The notes: generated by a model from the sequence alone, not told the origin. A DNA stretch of 64,000 nt from Pigmentiphaga litoralis (GCF_014651835.1 NZ_BMXQ01000001.1:2888120-2952119); one strand, 5' to 3'. Numbered from the stretch's first letter, positions 44,277 through 54,500 are shown. Numbers and translations: made by a program.

Positions 44277-45374
44277 CTAGAACCCAAGCGCCACGGCCAG
44301 CCCGCCACCCAGCAGCCCGAAGGCCACCACGCCGATCGCCACCGTGGCCAGTTCGCGCGGACGGAAGGACTTGGCCACCATGGCAAGTGACGGCAGGCTG
44401 ATCGGCGGCAATGTCATCAGCAACGCACCCGCCGGACCCGCCGCCATGCCCAGTGACAGCATGGCCTGGATGATCGGCACTTCGCCGGCCGTCGGAATCA
44501 CGAACAGCGCGCCGGCCACGGCCAGCGCCACGATCCAGATCAGGTGGTTGCCGATGTCCGGACCGATCACCGGGAACAGCCACGCGCGCGCGGCGCCCAG
44601 CAGCAGCACCAGCACGATGTATTCGGGCACCAGGCGAATCGTCATGCGCCACAGGATCTGACCCCAGCGCGTGAAAGCCTGCTTCCAATACTCGCCGGCA
44701 GACAGGCTGTGGTCATCCACGTTGCCTTCGAGCAGATGCGCCACGCGATCGCGTGCCCCCTCGGCTTCCGCAGGCGACACCATGCGGTTGATCAGGTACC
44801 CGAGGCCGAACACCATCCCGATCCCCAGCACCAGCCGCAGCCCGGCCCAGTGCCATCCCAGCACCAGACCCATGAACACCAGCGTGGCGGGGTTCAGCAC
44901 CGAGTTGCCCAACCAGAACGCCACGGCCCCGCCCGGCGAAGCCTGCCGCTCGCGCAGCCCCGCCACCACCGGCGCCGCGCAGCAGCTGCACATCATCCCG
45001 GGCAGCGACATCATGCCGCCCACGAACACACTGCCAAACCCCGCGCCGCCCAGTGCCTTGGCAATCCATCGCGGTGGCAGCAGGGCCTGCACGGCCGAGC
45101 CCAGCAGCAGCCCCAGCACCATCGCCTGCCAGATGGCCTTGCCGTACACCATCGCGTAATCCAGCGCAGCGGACCACGACGGCGACGGCGCACTGGCGGC
45201 GGTTCCCATCAGGATCGAATTGCCGATCGAATGGTTGCTGGCCGCAACGAATGCGCGGTTGTAGTAGGGGTACCACTTCACGTAGGCCAGACCGGCCAAC
45301 GCGATAAGGACGAAGACGGCGATGCCGACGAGCGGGTTGGGCGCGCGCCGTGAGTCGAGAGAGTGAGGGGTCAT
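44277..45374 (-). CDS. Permease, YraQ/ArsP-like (DUF318/UPF0718)
   Basis: 365 residues with about eight membrane segments. Landmarks are FVGGMMSLPGMMCSCCAAPVVAGLRERQAS and GGAVAFWLGNSVLNPATLVFMG, the latter the common conserved block of this family. CSCCAAP carries a three-Cys cluster as seen in ArsP organoarsenical permeases. A substrate is not established. ATG 45374 (MTPHSLDSRRAP) gives a short N-terminus; a longer in-frame start has no family support, and no strong ribosome site is seen. It is a separate unit from the ATPase operon by 70 bases. Confidence 0.87.
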   Translation of the reverse strand: MTPHSLDSRRAPNPLVGIAVFVLIALAGLAYVKWYPYYNRAFVAASNHSIGNSILMGTAASAPSPSWSAALDYAMVYGKAIWQAMVLGLLLGSAVQALLPPRWIAKALGGAGFGSVFVGGMMSLPGMMCSCCAAPVVAGLRERQASPGGAVAFWLGNSVLNPATLVFMGLVLGWHWAGLRLVLGIGMVFGLGYLINRMVSPAEAEGARDRVAHLLEGNVDDHSLSAGEYWKQAFTRWGQILWRMTIRLVPEYIVLVLLLGAARAWLFPVIGPDIGNHLIWIVALAVAGALFVIPTAGEVPIIQAMLSLGMAAGPAGALLMTLPPISLPSLAMVAKSFRPRELATVAIGVVAFGLLGGGLAVALGF

Positions 45375-45493
45375 GAAAGAAAGATCAGGAAGCGAAAGGG
45401 AGGGCCGGCGAGCAGGGTCATTCGGCCGAGGGTGGCGCATTTTACGCTGTCCACCGACGTGGACGCAGACCGCCAAGGCAGGGGCGCAAACCG

Positions 45494-46375
45494 CTACCCC
45501 TTCGCCACCTCGTCCAGCAGCCAGTCGCGAAAGTCGCACAGATGCGGGTCGTATTGCAGCCTTTCGGAATACACCAGGTAGAACGCCGAATCGATGAGCA
45601 GGCGGTTTTCGAACGGCGCGACCAGTCGGCCGGCGGCCAGGTCATCCTTGACTAGCGCGTATTGGCCCATCGCCACGCCCAGCCCTTGCAGCGCGGCCTG
45701 GTAGGCAAGGGCGACATTCTCGAATGTCAGCCCGTGGGTCGGATCGATATCGCCGACATGGTTGGCGTCCAGCCATCGGCGCCAATAATCGGGACGCGCC
45801 GTGGACTGCAGCAAGGTGTGGCGCGCCAGATCCCGCGGTGTGGTGATCGCGTTGGGCCCGGTCAGCAGTTGCGGACTGCACACCGGCAGCAATTCGATAT
45901 CCACCAGACGGCGCGAGATCGCACCCGGCCAATCGCCATGCCCGATGCCGATCATGACATCGGCGTCGCCCAAGGTGCGCAAAGGTTTGAAGGACGTGGT
46001 GAACACCGTGTCGCGATCCGGATGCGCCACGTGAAAGGCCGGCATGCGGGGCAGCAGCCAGCGCATGGCAAACGTCATCTGGCACCAGATCTGCAGAGGT
46101 TTGGCCGCGGGGGGCGCGAGCGCCCTGACGGTGGCCTGTTCGATGCGTTCGAACGCGCCGTGCAGATCGTCCCGGTACTGAAGACCGCCCGGCGTCAGGC
46201 GCACTTCGCGGTTCGCGCGCTCGAACAGGCGCATGCCCAGGAAGTCTTCCAGGACCTTGATCTGCCGGCTGACGGCGCCGGGCGTGACGTGCAGTTCACG
46301 CGCCGTCTGCGTGAAGCTCAGCGTGCGTGATGCGGATTCGAACATCCTGAGCGGGTTCAGCGGCGGCAGTTTCAT
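45494..46375 (-). CDS. LysR-family transcriptional regulator, GcvA-like
   Basis: 293 residues from ATG 46375 (MKLPPLNPLRMFESASRTLSFTQTARELHVTPGAVSRQIKVLEDFLG read in pieces). The helix-turn-helix occupies about 1-65 and the effector domain the rest. An in-frame TTG at 46402 is possible but the family starts here. It is divergent from the Bug/hydrolase pair at 46492, and a T-N11-A site lies between them. Confidence 0.93.
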   Translation of the reverse strand: MKLPPLNPLRMFESASRTLSFTQTARELHVTPGAVSRQIKVLEDFLGMRLFERANREVRLTPGGLQYRDDLHGAFERIEQATVRALAPPAAKPLQIWCQMTFAMRWLLPRMPAFHVAHPDRDTVFTTSFKPLRTLGDADVMIGIGHGDWPGAISRRLVDIELLPVCSPQLLTGPNAITTPRDLARHTLLQSTARPDYWRRWLDANHVGDIDPTHGLTFENVALAYQAALQGLGVAMGQYALVKDDLAAGRLVAPFENRLLIDSAFYLVYSERLQYDPHLCDFRDWLLDEVAKG

Positions 46376-46387
46376 GGACGTTGATCG

Positions 46388-46402
46388 TTGAGTTTTGGTC
46401 AA
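46388..46402. promoter_or_regulatory. Possible LysR-type box between lysR and the Bug gene
   Basis: TTGAG-TTTTG-GTCAA is a TTGA/TCAA inverted repeat with a T-N11-A core in the divergent region. It is close to lysR (12 bases from its ATG) and 90 bases before the Bug gene. The LysR protein at 45494 is the natural candidate. Confidence 0.4.
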
Positions 46403-46491
46403 GCGAGTTGACTATATATCGATTGTGACAAGGGGTGAACCGCCGCAGTATGACTGGGCCTATTGCATCGCACCATCAGGAAACCGCACCC

Positions 46492-47472
46492 ATGACCACT
46501 CCCCGCTTCGTTGCCGTGATGTTCGCCGCCCTGACCTTGCAGGGAGCCGCGCAGGGCACAGCCCTTGCCGCCGATTACCCGGGCGGCCCGATTACCGTCA
46601 TCGTTCCGTACGCGGCGGGCGGACTGGCCGACAACATTGCCAGGCCCGTTGCCGACGCGCTCGGCAAGGTTCTCAAGCAGTCCGTCATTGTCGAAAACAA
46701 GGGCGGCGCGGGCGGTGTGGTTGGCACCGGATTCGTGGCGCGCGCCAAGCCGGATGGCTACACGTTGCTGCTGACGTTGTCTGCAATATCAGGCCTGCCT
46801 GAAGCCGACCGGCTGCTGGGCCGCAAGCCCGCCTTCCAGCTCGATCAGTTCGTGCCGATCGCGCGCGTCACCGCCGATCCGAACCTTCTGGTGGTCAGCG
46901 CCGATGCCCCGTGGAAATCGGTGGCCGAACTGGTTGCGGACAGCAAGCAACATCCCACAGCGCTGAACTACGGGTCGTCGGGCGTGTATGGCGCCATGCA
47001 CATCCCCATGGAAATGTTCAAGGCGGCCAGCGGCGCGCAGATCACGCACGTGCCTTTCTCGGGCGGCGGACCGGCCATGGTGTCCCTGCTTGGCGGCCAG
47101 ATCCAGACGGCGGCCAGCGGCCCGGCCAACGCCGGCAACTTCATCAGGACGGGCAAGATGCGCGCACTGGCCCACTGGGGCAGCCAGCCGCTGCCTGCCT
47201 ATCCCGGCCTGCCCAGCCTGAAGTCCCTGGGCTACGACGCGGAATTCGTGCAGTGGTCCGCGTTGATGGCGCCGGCGCAGACGCCGCCCGCGGTCCTCGA
47301 GACCCTGCGCAACGCGATGCGGGTGGTGACCGCGGATCCGGCGCTCAAGCAGGTCTTCAGCAACCTGGGCAGCCCGATCGAATACATGGACGCGCCTGAA
47401 TTTGCCACCTACTGGAAGGCCGACGCCGAACGCGTCGTGGCGGCAGTCAAGAAGATTGGCAAGGTGGATTGA
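46492..47472 (+). CDS. Bug/TctC-family substrate-binding protein
   Basis: 326 residues. The signal peptide ends near ALAAD (about residue 26). Landmarks are YPGGPITVIVPYAAGGLADNIAR, VENKGGAGGVVGTG, PDGYTLLLTLS, HVPFSGGGPAMVSLLGG and PGLPSLKSLGYDAEF. The start is set by CAGGAAA before 46492. The next gene starts immediately after the stop, so receptor and hydrolase form a unit probably controlled by the LysR protein at 45494. Confidence 0.94.
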   Translation: MTTPRFVAVMFAALTLQGAAQGTALAADYPGGPITVIVPYAAGGLADNIARPVADALGKVLKQSVIVENKGGAGGVVGTGFVARAKPDGYTLLLTLSAISGLPEADRLLGRKPAFQLDQFVPIARVTADPNLLVVSADAPWKSVAELVADSKQHPTALNYGSSGVYGAMHIPMEMFKAASGAQITHVPFSGGGPAMVSLLGGQIQTAASGPANAGNFIRTGKMRALAHWGSQPLPAYPGLPSLKSLGYDAEFVQWSALMAPAQTPPAVLETLRNAMRVVTADPALKQVFSNLGSPIEYMDAPEFATYWKADAERVVAAVKKIGKVD

Positions 47473-48387
47473 TTGACGACGACAACCACTCCCCGCATTC
47501 CCGATTCGCTGTACCGCCTGATGGACGAGATCGGTCCCCGGTGGGGATCGACCGTTCAGGCCAACGTCCGGACGATGATCGAGGCGTACTCCAAGATCCT
47601 GAAAGACGCGCCCAAGGAAGGAACGGCCCATCGCGACCTGCCTTACGGCAGCGACCCGCGGCAGCGCCTGGACGTGTACGAGCCCAATAGCAAAAACGAA
47701 TCGCCCCGCCCTGTCCTGATGTTCGTGCATGGCGGCGCGTTCGTAGAAGGCGACAAGGACCGCACCGACGAGATCTACAGCAACGTGCTCTGGTACTTCG
47801 CGCGCCACGGCATCATCGGCGTCAACGTCGAGTTTCGCCTGGCGCCGACCCACACCTTCCCGAGCGGCACGCAAGACGTCGCCGCTGCCGTGGCCTGGGT
47901 CAAGGCGCATGCCGCGGACTATGGCGGCGACCCGGATCGCATCTTCCTGATGGGACATTCAGCCGGCGGCGCGCATTCGGCGCACTACGCCTACGACGCC
48001 CGCTACCATCCGGTCGGGGGCCATGGACTGGCGGGATTGATCGTCGTGTCTGGCCGCGTGCGCGCCGAAAACTCCAGCGAGAACCCCAACGCAAAGCGCG
48101 TCGAGGCCTACTACGGAACGTCGCTGGACGACATGGCTGCGGGGTCGGCGATCAGCCACGTGTCGGCCGCCTCCTTGCCGACGATGATCGCCGTCGCCCA
48201 ATACGAAAACCCGCTGATTGACGTGCACTGCGCCGAACTCTTCTCGACGCTTTCGCAAATCCGACGGCGCGCACCGCGCTTCGTGTGGCTGCCGCGGCAT
48301 AACCACACCTCCATCATTGCGCACTTCAACACCCATGAAGATGTCCTGGGAAAGCACGTCCTGGAGTTCATGGAAACGGGGATCTGA
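47473..48387 (+). CDS. Alpha/beta-hydrolase, HSL/esterase-type
   Basis: 304 residues starting at TTG 47473, directly after the Bug stop (TGATTG). The next in-frame ATG is 47521, but the longer version uses the coupled start. The oxyanion motif HGGAFVEGDKD, the nucleophile elbow GHSAGGAHSAHY and a C-terminal RHNHTSIIAHF (likely His) place it in the hormone-sensitive-lipase group. It probably cleaves an ester whose product or precursor the Bug receptor binds. The substrate is unknown. Confidence 0.88.
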   Translation: MTTTTTPRIPDSLYRLMDEIGPRWGSTVQANVRTMIEAYSKILKDAPKEGTAHRDLPYGSDPRQRLDVYEPNSKNESPRPVLMFVHGGAFVEGDKDRTDEIYSNVLWYFARHGIIGVNVEFRLAPTHTFPSGTQDVAAAVAWVKAHAADYGGDPDRIFLMGHSAGGAHSAHYAYDARYHPVGGHGLAGLIVVSGRVRAENSSENPNAKRVEAYYGTSLDDMAAGSAISHVSAASLPTMIAVAQYENPLIDVHCAELFSTLSQIRRRAPRFVWLPRHNHTSIIAHFNTHEDVLGKHVLEFMETGI

Positions 48388-48693
48388 CGCACCTGTCGTC
48401 TTCCCGACTATCGCACCCGGGCGACCTTGAGACCGTTCACGGACTCCAACTTTTGGACGATATCTCTCAACCGATCGACGGAATAGTCTAGGCACGCCGC
48501 CTCGCGGTCTGGCGGCGCATCTTCTCTGTCGGGGCACCTCTTACACCTTCCGATTACCTCCTTGGCCACCCTGTCGGCCAAGCGGGTCGGTGCGTCCTGC
48601 AGCAGCATATCGACCGCACAAGGAGCCACGCGCCTGCGAGCGCGCCGCTCGTCCCATCTTGCTCAGTTTTGCGACTCACCAAAGGAGTTGGCA
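48388..48693. other. 306-base region before the lysozyme-protease-lipase gene
   Basis: Only the doubtful - strand frame at 48408-48629 is present. AAAGGAG at 48681-48687 is the ribosome site of the next gene. No clear promoter hexamers or inverted repeats are seen. Confidence 0.5.
48408..48629 (-). CDS. Possible small Cys-containing protein (uncertain)
   Basis: 73 residues antisense to the flanking leader: a charged sequence with RCKRCPDRED (C-x2-C) and a helical tail DRLRDIVQKLESVNGLKVARV. Codons such as AGA, AGG, CTA and GTA are unlike the neighbours. No ribosome site or family is recognised. It is convergent with the hydrolase and divergent from the lysozyme-type gene, and may be only a chance frame. 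Confidence 0.3.
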   Translation of the reverse strand: MAPCAVDMLLQDAPTRLADRVAKEVIGRCKRCPDREDAPPDREAACLDYSVDRLRDIVQKLESVNGLKVARVR

Positions 48694-51552
48694 ATGACGA
48701 TGCTGTTGATCAAGGGATCCACCGGTGCGGAAGTCGGCAGGTTGGCCGGGGCGCTGCAACGCGAACTGGGCGACGACGCGGCCGACTTCCCGACGCTTGC
48801 GGGCAGTGACACGATCGATGCGGGCTTCGACGCCGCGATCCGCCGATGGCAGGCAGGCGTGGGACTGATTGCCGATGGGGTCGTCGGCCCGCTGTGCCAG
48901 GTGCTGCTGGAAATGATCGAGCCGCAAGGCGGCAAGTTCGGCAGCACGCCCCTGACCGTCGCCGCGGTCAGCCGATTGTTCCCGGCAACCAAGCCGGCCA
49001 ACATCGCCCGCTACCTTCCGTATATCGAAGCCGCGCTGGGCGTGCTTGACCTGACCGACCGGCCGATGGTGCTGGGCGCGTTGGGCACGATACGGTCGGA
49101 ATCGGAAGGCTTCGTGCCGATCTCCGAGTTCCCTTCCAAGTTCAACAGCGACCCCGGCGCGCCGCCCTTCAATCGCTACGACGGCCGCCTGGGCAACGAC
49201 GTGCCGGGCGACGGCTTCCGGTATCGCGGCCGCGGCTTCGTCCAGCTGACGGGCAAGTTCAACTATCGGAAGTACGCCGCCAAGATCGACTTTCCGCTGG
49301 ATGCGCAGCCCGATCTGGCCAACGCGCCCGAAGTTGCCGCGCTGCTGCTGGCCACCTTTCTTGGCGACGTGGCCGGCAGGTTCCGGCCGGCCTGCGAGGC
49401 AGGCGATCTGGCCGCCGCGCGCAAGTGCGTCAACGGCGGCACCCACGGGCTGGACCGCTTCCGCAGTGTGTTTTCGCTCGCCGAGACGGCGTGGAGTACG
49501 GCAACCCGTGGCGTGGGCGCGGGCAAGTCTCCCACCTACGCGTCGCGCCGCACGTCGTTGACCAGCGCCAAGACCAAGAAGGACACCGACGACCTGCGCG
49601 ATCGCCTGTACCAGCCTGGCGCCATCAGCCTGCCGAACGAATTCCCGTTGTCCAGCGACGTGGAAAAGTACCTGGCCCGCTACACCCAGGTCGGGCTGAT
49701 CCTGGACCAGGGTCGCGAAGGCGCCTGCACCGGTTTCGGATTGTCTTGCGTCATCAACTATCTGCGCTGGATCAAGGCCAAGCACCCTGACAAGGACTTC
49801 ATCTCGGTCAGCCCGCGCATGCTCTACACCCTGGCCCGCCGCTACGACGAATACGAAGGCGAAAACTACGAAGGATCGAGTTGCCGCGGCGCGATCAAGG
49901 CTTGGTTCAGCCATGGCGTCTGCCTCGAATCCGACTGGCCCTATTCGCCCGAAAAATCCAATCCGCCCCACTATGGCTACGCCAAGCGCGCAGCCAGCAC
50001 GACGCTGGGGGTCTATTACCGCGTCGAGACGCGGTCGATCACGGATATGCAGGCGGCGCTTCGGCAGCACGGCGCAGTGTTCGTCTCGGCATTCACTCAC
50101 GATGGCTGGCTGGACGTGCCGGATGTGGGCAGTTGCCCGACGGGCCACCAGGACCTGCCCGAGATCGAATTCGATGGCCGCCCGTCGCAGGTCGACGGCC
50201 ATGCCTTTGCGCTGGTCGGGTTCGATGCGCGCGGCTTCATCGTGCAGAACTCGTGGGGTCCCGGCTGGGGCGCGGGCGGCTTCGCCATCCTGTCCTATCG
50301 CGACTGGCTGGCCAACGCGATGGATGCCTGGGTCGTGGCCCTGGGCGTGGCGGGCGTCATCGAAGGCCGGCTGGTCGCATTGAATCACGACGGCAGCGGC
50401 GTGGCGGGCGCGCGGGTCGATAAGAGCAAGTGGTGGGATGCCTCGGTGGCCTATCAACACAGTATCGTGCTGGGCAATGATGGCCGCGTCATGCGGTATG
50501 TGAGCGAAGACGAAAAACCGCGCAAGCTGCAACAGCAGGTCTATGCGCTGCCGGATCACTGGTTCCGAACAAACCGGTCGCAGCCGAAGAAGCGGCTGGT
50601 GCTGTATGCCCATGGCGGCCTGAACAGCGAAAAAGCAGCCATCGATCGGGCCAGCGCCATGGGCCGCTACTTCGTTGCCAACGGCTGCTATCCGCTGTTC
50701 CTGGTCTGGAAGACGGGGCTGCTCGAATCGCTGCAAGGCATGCTGTCCGAAGCCGTCCGCACCCCGGCGGCGCGCGGGGACCTGGCGGGCGCGTGGACCG
50801 ATGCGTCGGATGCGCTGATCGAAAAGACCTTTGCCCGCCGCCTGGCGCGTCCGATATGGTCAGAGATGAAAGAAAATGCCGAGCTGGCCTTTGCACCGCG
50901 GCGCGGGGGCGAACTGCTGCTCGACGCCCTTGCATCGCTGGTAGAAACCTGGGGCGATCAGTTCGAACTGCATCTGGTCGGGCATTCGGCCGGTTCGATC
51001 ATTCTTGGGCATTTGCTCAGTGCACTGCGTGAGCGGGGCGCCCTGGCCGACCGGGTCGCGTCGATCCACCTGTATGCGCCGGCATGCACCGTCCCGTTTG
51101 CCAACAAGCATTACGCCAGCGACGCGCGCTTCATGAACCGCCTGTTTCTGGACGTGCTGTCGGATGACGTGGAGCGCGCCGATACGGTGTCGGCCATCTA
51201 TCGCAAGTCGCTGCTGTACCTCGTGTCCAATGCGCTGGAAGCGGACCTGCGCACGCCCATCCTTGGCCTGTCGAACATCTGGAATCCCGACTACTCGGGA
51301 TGGGACGGATCGTCGGACACGGCCGAAGCACTCTCGGCATGGCGCAAAGCCTTCGATGGTGCCGAAGGCAAGGTGCTGGATGTGGTCGCGACGCCCAAGG
51401 TGCGCGTGGGCACCGAAGCCAATGGCGAACCGGTCCAGCAGAAAGCGGCGCATGGCAGTTTCGACAACGATGTCGCGGTCGTCACCCGCACGCTGGAGCG
51501 CATTACCGGGGGCGCGCTGTCCACACCGGTCGACGAGCTGCGGGGGTTCTAG
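48694..51552 (+). CDS. Multidomain protein: peptidoglycan-binding, GH19-like lysozyme, papain-like protease, lipase-like hydrolase
   Basis: 952 residues with no signal peptide or membrane helix. Residues 1-75 resemble a peptidoglycan-binding domain (LIKGSTGAEVGRLAGAL, RRWQAGVGLIADGVVGPL). Residues 80-270 resemble GH19/lysozyme: IRSESEGF with E135/E137 and RGRGFVQLTGKFNYRKY at 178-194. Residues 320-550 are papain-like (C1): Q339, C344 (EGACTGFG), H503 (VDGHAFALVGF) and N519 (QNSWGPGWG). Residues 630-930 are an alpha/beta serine hydrolase: LYAHGGLN, GHSAG with S765, candidate H920. The start follows AAAGGAG. The stop shares one base with the patatin gene. Function is not known; the set suggests an envelope-attacking enzyme. 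Confidence 0.82.
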   Translation: MTMLLIKGSTGAEVGRLAGALQRELGDDAADFPTLAGSDTIDAGFDAAIRRWQAGVGLIADGVVGPLCQVLLEMIEPQGGKFGSTPLTVAAVSRLFPATKPANIARYLPYIEAALGVLDLTDRPMVLGALGTIRSESEGFVPISEFPSKFNSDPGAPPFNRYDGRLGNDVPGDGFRYRGRGFVQLTGKFNYRKYAAKIDFPLDAQPDLANAPEVAALLLATFLGDVAGRFRPACEAGDLAAARKCVNGGTHGLDRFRSVFSLAETAWSTATRGVGAGKSPTYASRRTSLTSAKTKKDTDDLRDRLYQPGAISLPNEFPLSSDVEKYLARYTQVGLILDQGREGACTGFGLSCVINYLRWIKAKHPDKDFISVSPRMLYTLARRYDEYEGENYEGSSCRGAIKAWFSHGVCLESDWPYSPEKSNPPHYGYAKRAASTTLGVYYRVETRSITDMQAALRQHGAVFVSAFTHDGWLDVPDVGSCPTGHQDLPEIEFDGRPSQVDGHAFALVGFDARGFIVQNSWGPGWGAGGFAILSYRDWLANAMDAWVVALGVAGVIEGRLVALNHDGSGVAGARVDKSKWWDASVAYQHSIVLGNDGRVMRYVSEDEKPRKLQQQVYALPDHWFRTNRSQPKKRLVLYAHGGLNSEKAAIDRASAMGRYFVANGCYPLFLVWKTGLLESLQGMLSEAVRTPAARGDLAGAWTDASDALIEKTFARRLARPIWSEMKENAELAFAPRRGGELLLDALASLVETWGDQFELHLVGHSAGSIILGHLLSALRERGALADRVASIHLYAPACTVPFANKHYASDARFMNRLFLDVLSDDVERADTVSAIYRKSLLYLVSNALEADLRTPILGLSNIWNPDYSGWDGSSDTAEALSAWRKAFDGAEGKVLDVVATPKVRVGTEANGEPVQQKAAHGSFDNDVAVVTRTLERITGGALSTPVDELRGF

Positions 51553-54500
51553 TGAAGCGGCTCGATACCTTGGTGGAACAACGGCGCAAGATCCTGCAGG
51601 ACCCGGACGTGCCGGAAGGGCACGACAACAAATGGGGCCTGGCGCTGTCGGGGGGCGGCATACGAAGCGCCACCTTTGCGCTGGGCCTGGTGACCGCGCT
51701 GGCCAAGAAGAAAATGCTGCTGCGCTTTGACCTGTTGTCGACGGTATCGGGTGGCGGGTATGCGGGGGCGACCATCGGCCGGCTGTTCGACCGGGTGCGC
51801 GCCAAGGCGGCAGCCGGAGGTGCCGGCAAGGGATCGACGGGCGATGCGGCACGCGCCGTGCAGGACGGTCTGGCGCGGGACGAAGCTACCTGGACGACCT
51901 GGTGGCTGCGGGCCAACGGGCGCTATCTGATTCCGAGCGGCCTGCTCGACTCGACTCTGATCGTTGCGCTGTATGTGCGGAATGTGCTGGCGGTGCACTT
52001 TGAACTGGCGCTGCTGGCCTTGCTCGCCGGCATCGCGCTGGCGTGCATCAACCTGTTCGTGTGGACCGGGCTGGCGGCGCTGGGGTGGATAGGCGGCGAT
52101 ACCTTTTTCGACGCCTTCCGATGGCTGTCGCCCTGGCTGCCCGTGCCGTGGATCGCCCTGGCGGTGTTCACGGTGATCGGCGCCGTGCAGACCTCCGCTT
52201 TCTGGTGCTTTCCGTATGTGCGGAAACGAGGTGCGTCGCGGCGCGCCTTCACGGTCGTGATCACTGCGATGATCGCCATCGTGGCGCTGCACCCGCTGTT
52301 CGACACCGCGCCGGGGCGGCCCGGCAGCGTCGTGCGCGAAGGCTTGTGGGTGACCATGGTCGCCCTGATGTTCTGCTGGCTGCTTGGCGCGCTGTATGCG
52401 CAGCGCGTCTGGATCAAGGCACGCCGGCGCCTGCCGGATGCCAGCTCGGCCGCCGCCGATGTGCTCAGTGTCCTGACACAACGCCTGTCCAATACCTTTC
52501 GCTGGGGCATCGCGTTTCTTGCGCTCGGCGTGGTCGAGCGCTTTGCGTGGCATCTTGCGTTCGAGCCCAGCGGCTTCGACACCGCGACCGTCGGCATCTT
52601 CCTGACGATCGTGGCGCCCGCCTTGCGCGCCGCCCTGCCCTTTGCGTCGCGGCTCACCAACCCGACCGCGGGGGTGCGCATCGCGATGTTGATCGGCCGG
52701 GGACTCGGCTATGTGATCGTCGCACTGCTGGCCGCGTTCTGGATATCGCTGGCCTATCGCGCGGTGCTTGGCGCGTACTTTGACCGCACCACGCTGGCCT
52801 TCTTGCCGGCGCTGACCGTCGCCGTGCTCCTGATGTTGCCGATGGCCATCTACCTGGCGGTCACCGGGCGCAACATCGAATTCCTCAACCTGTCGTCGCT
52901 GCATTCCTTCTATCGCGCGCGCCTGGTCCGCAGCTATCTGGGCGCAGCCAACTACCGGCGCTTCGAAGCCGCCGGTCCCCTCGACGAAGGCACGCTGACG
53001 CCCGTCCCGGCCAACCTGCCGCTGGGCAAGGTCGTGAGCGAAGTCGAAGAAGTCCACCTGGATGACGACGTCGCCATCAACGATTACCGGCCCATGGATG
53101 CAGGCGGTCCGGTCCACCTGATCACCATGTGCGTGAACCAGACCAATGATCCGCGCGGGGGCATCTTCAACCGTGACCGGCAGGGTTTGCCACTGACGAT
53201 CGTGTCGGGCGGCTACATGCGCGAAGGCATCGAGAACTGGTCGGAAATGCGGCGCGAAGAGCCGCTGAGTCTGGGTACCTTCATCGCCATTTCCGGGGCG
53301 GCCATTGCCCCGGCGCTGGGAGCGCTCACGCGGGGCGGCATCTCGGCGCTGGCCATGTTTTCCGGTCTGCGTCTGGGGTATTGGTGGAGCAGCGAGCGCC
53401 GTAACGGCGAAGCCACGCGGTCGGTGCACGCGTGGACCGGCAAGTCGCGCCGTATCCTGAACGAACTGCGCGGCCGTTTCCAGGGCACGCAAGGACCCGA
53501 CTGGTTCCTGACCGATGGCGGGCACTTCGAGAACACCGGCGCCTATGCACTGCTGGCCGAACGCTGCCGCGTCATCGTCGTCTCGGACGCCGGGGCCGAC
53601 CCGACCTATGCCTTTGGCGACCTGGAAAACCTGGTGCGCAAGGCGCGCATCGACCTCAACGCCGACATCCGTTTCATGCGGCCGCGCAATCCGCCCGACC
53701 TGCGCCTGAGCCCGCCGGTGGCCGAGCTGGCGCAGTTCGGCACCATCGATGATCTGGCCTCGTCCAAGAGCAATGCGTGCATGGCGCTGGCCACCGTCAT
53801 CTACGCCGAAGATCCGCTGCACCCCGGCATCCTCGTCTACATGAAGCCGAATTTTTTCATCGGCCTGCCGGTGGATCTCGTCAACTTCAAGGCCGCCAAT
53901 CCCTGCTTCCCGCAGGAGCCGACGTCAGACCAGTTCTTTTCCGAATCGCAATGGGAAAGCTATTTCCTGCTCGGTCAGGAAATGGGCAAGGCGCTGTCGA
54001 GCGACCTCCTGACCTGCATCGCCGCGGCGCCCGAGGCCTATTTCGTGCAGGACACGAGTTCGACGCTCGACAAGGCGATGACGCGCGACAAGGGCGCGAT
54101 GCCGGCCGGCCCGCCTGCGACGCCGATGCAGGCCATCTCGCGCATTCCGGCACGGATTGCGGTGTCGACCGTGAAGGCGACGGTCGGCCTGACCGCCGTT
54201 GCAGCGATCGGAGCTTCGGCCTGGCAAGGCCTGGAAGCCTGGCGCAGTGCGCGCGAAAAAACCGTGGACACCGAACGCACGGCACTGTCCAGCCTGTCAT
54301 CGACCTGGCTGGACACGCAACGCGCGCGCGCATCGGATACGCCGCAGCGGGTCGAGGCCGTGTCGCGGCTGGCGACCACGCTCCTTTACACCGCCGACCG
54401 GGTATGCGCGCACGGGCAGGCCGACTGGTTCCAGCAGCCGGGGCTGGCGCGCGAGATTGCCATCGACGCCTTTGCTGAATGCCGCAAGCTCGATGCGCTG

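Noticed and set aside
48676-50736. 686-codon - strand frame opposite the multidomain gene
   Set aside because: Same kind of codon-phase shadow; the + strand shows papain and lysozyme motifs.
51549-53822. 757-codon - strand frame opposite the patatin gene
   Set aside because: Low-complexity Arg/Gln/Gly composition and no motif; the + strand gene has the patatin catalytic dyad and coupled start.
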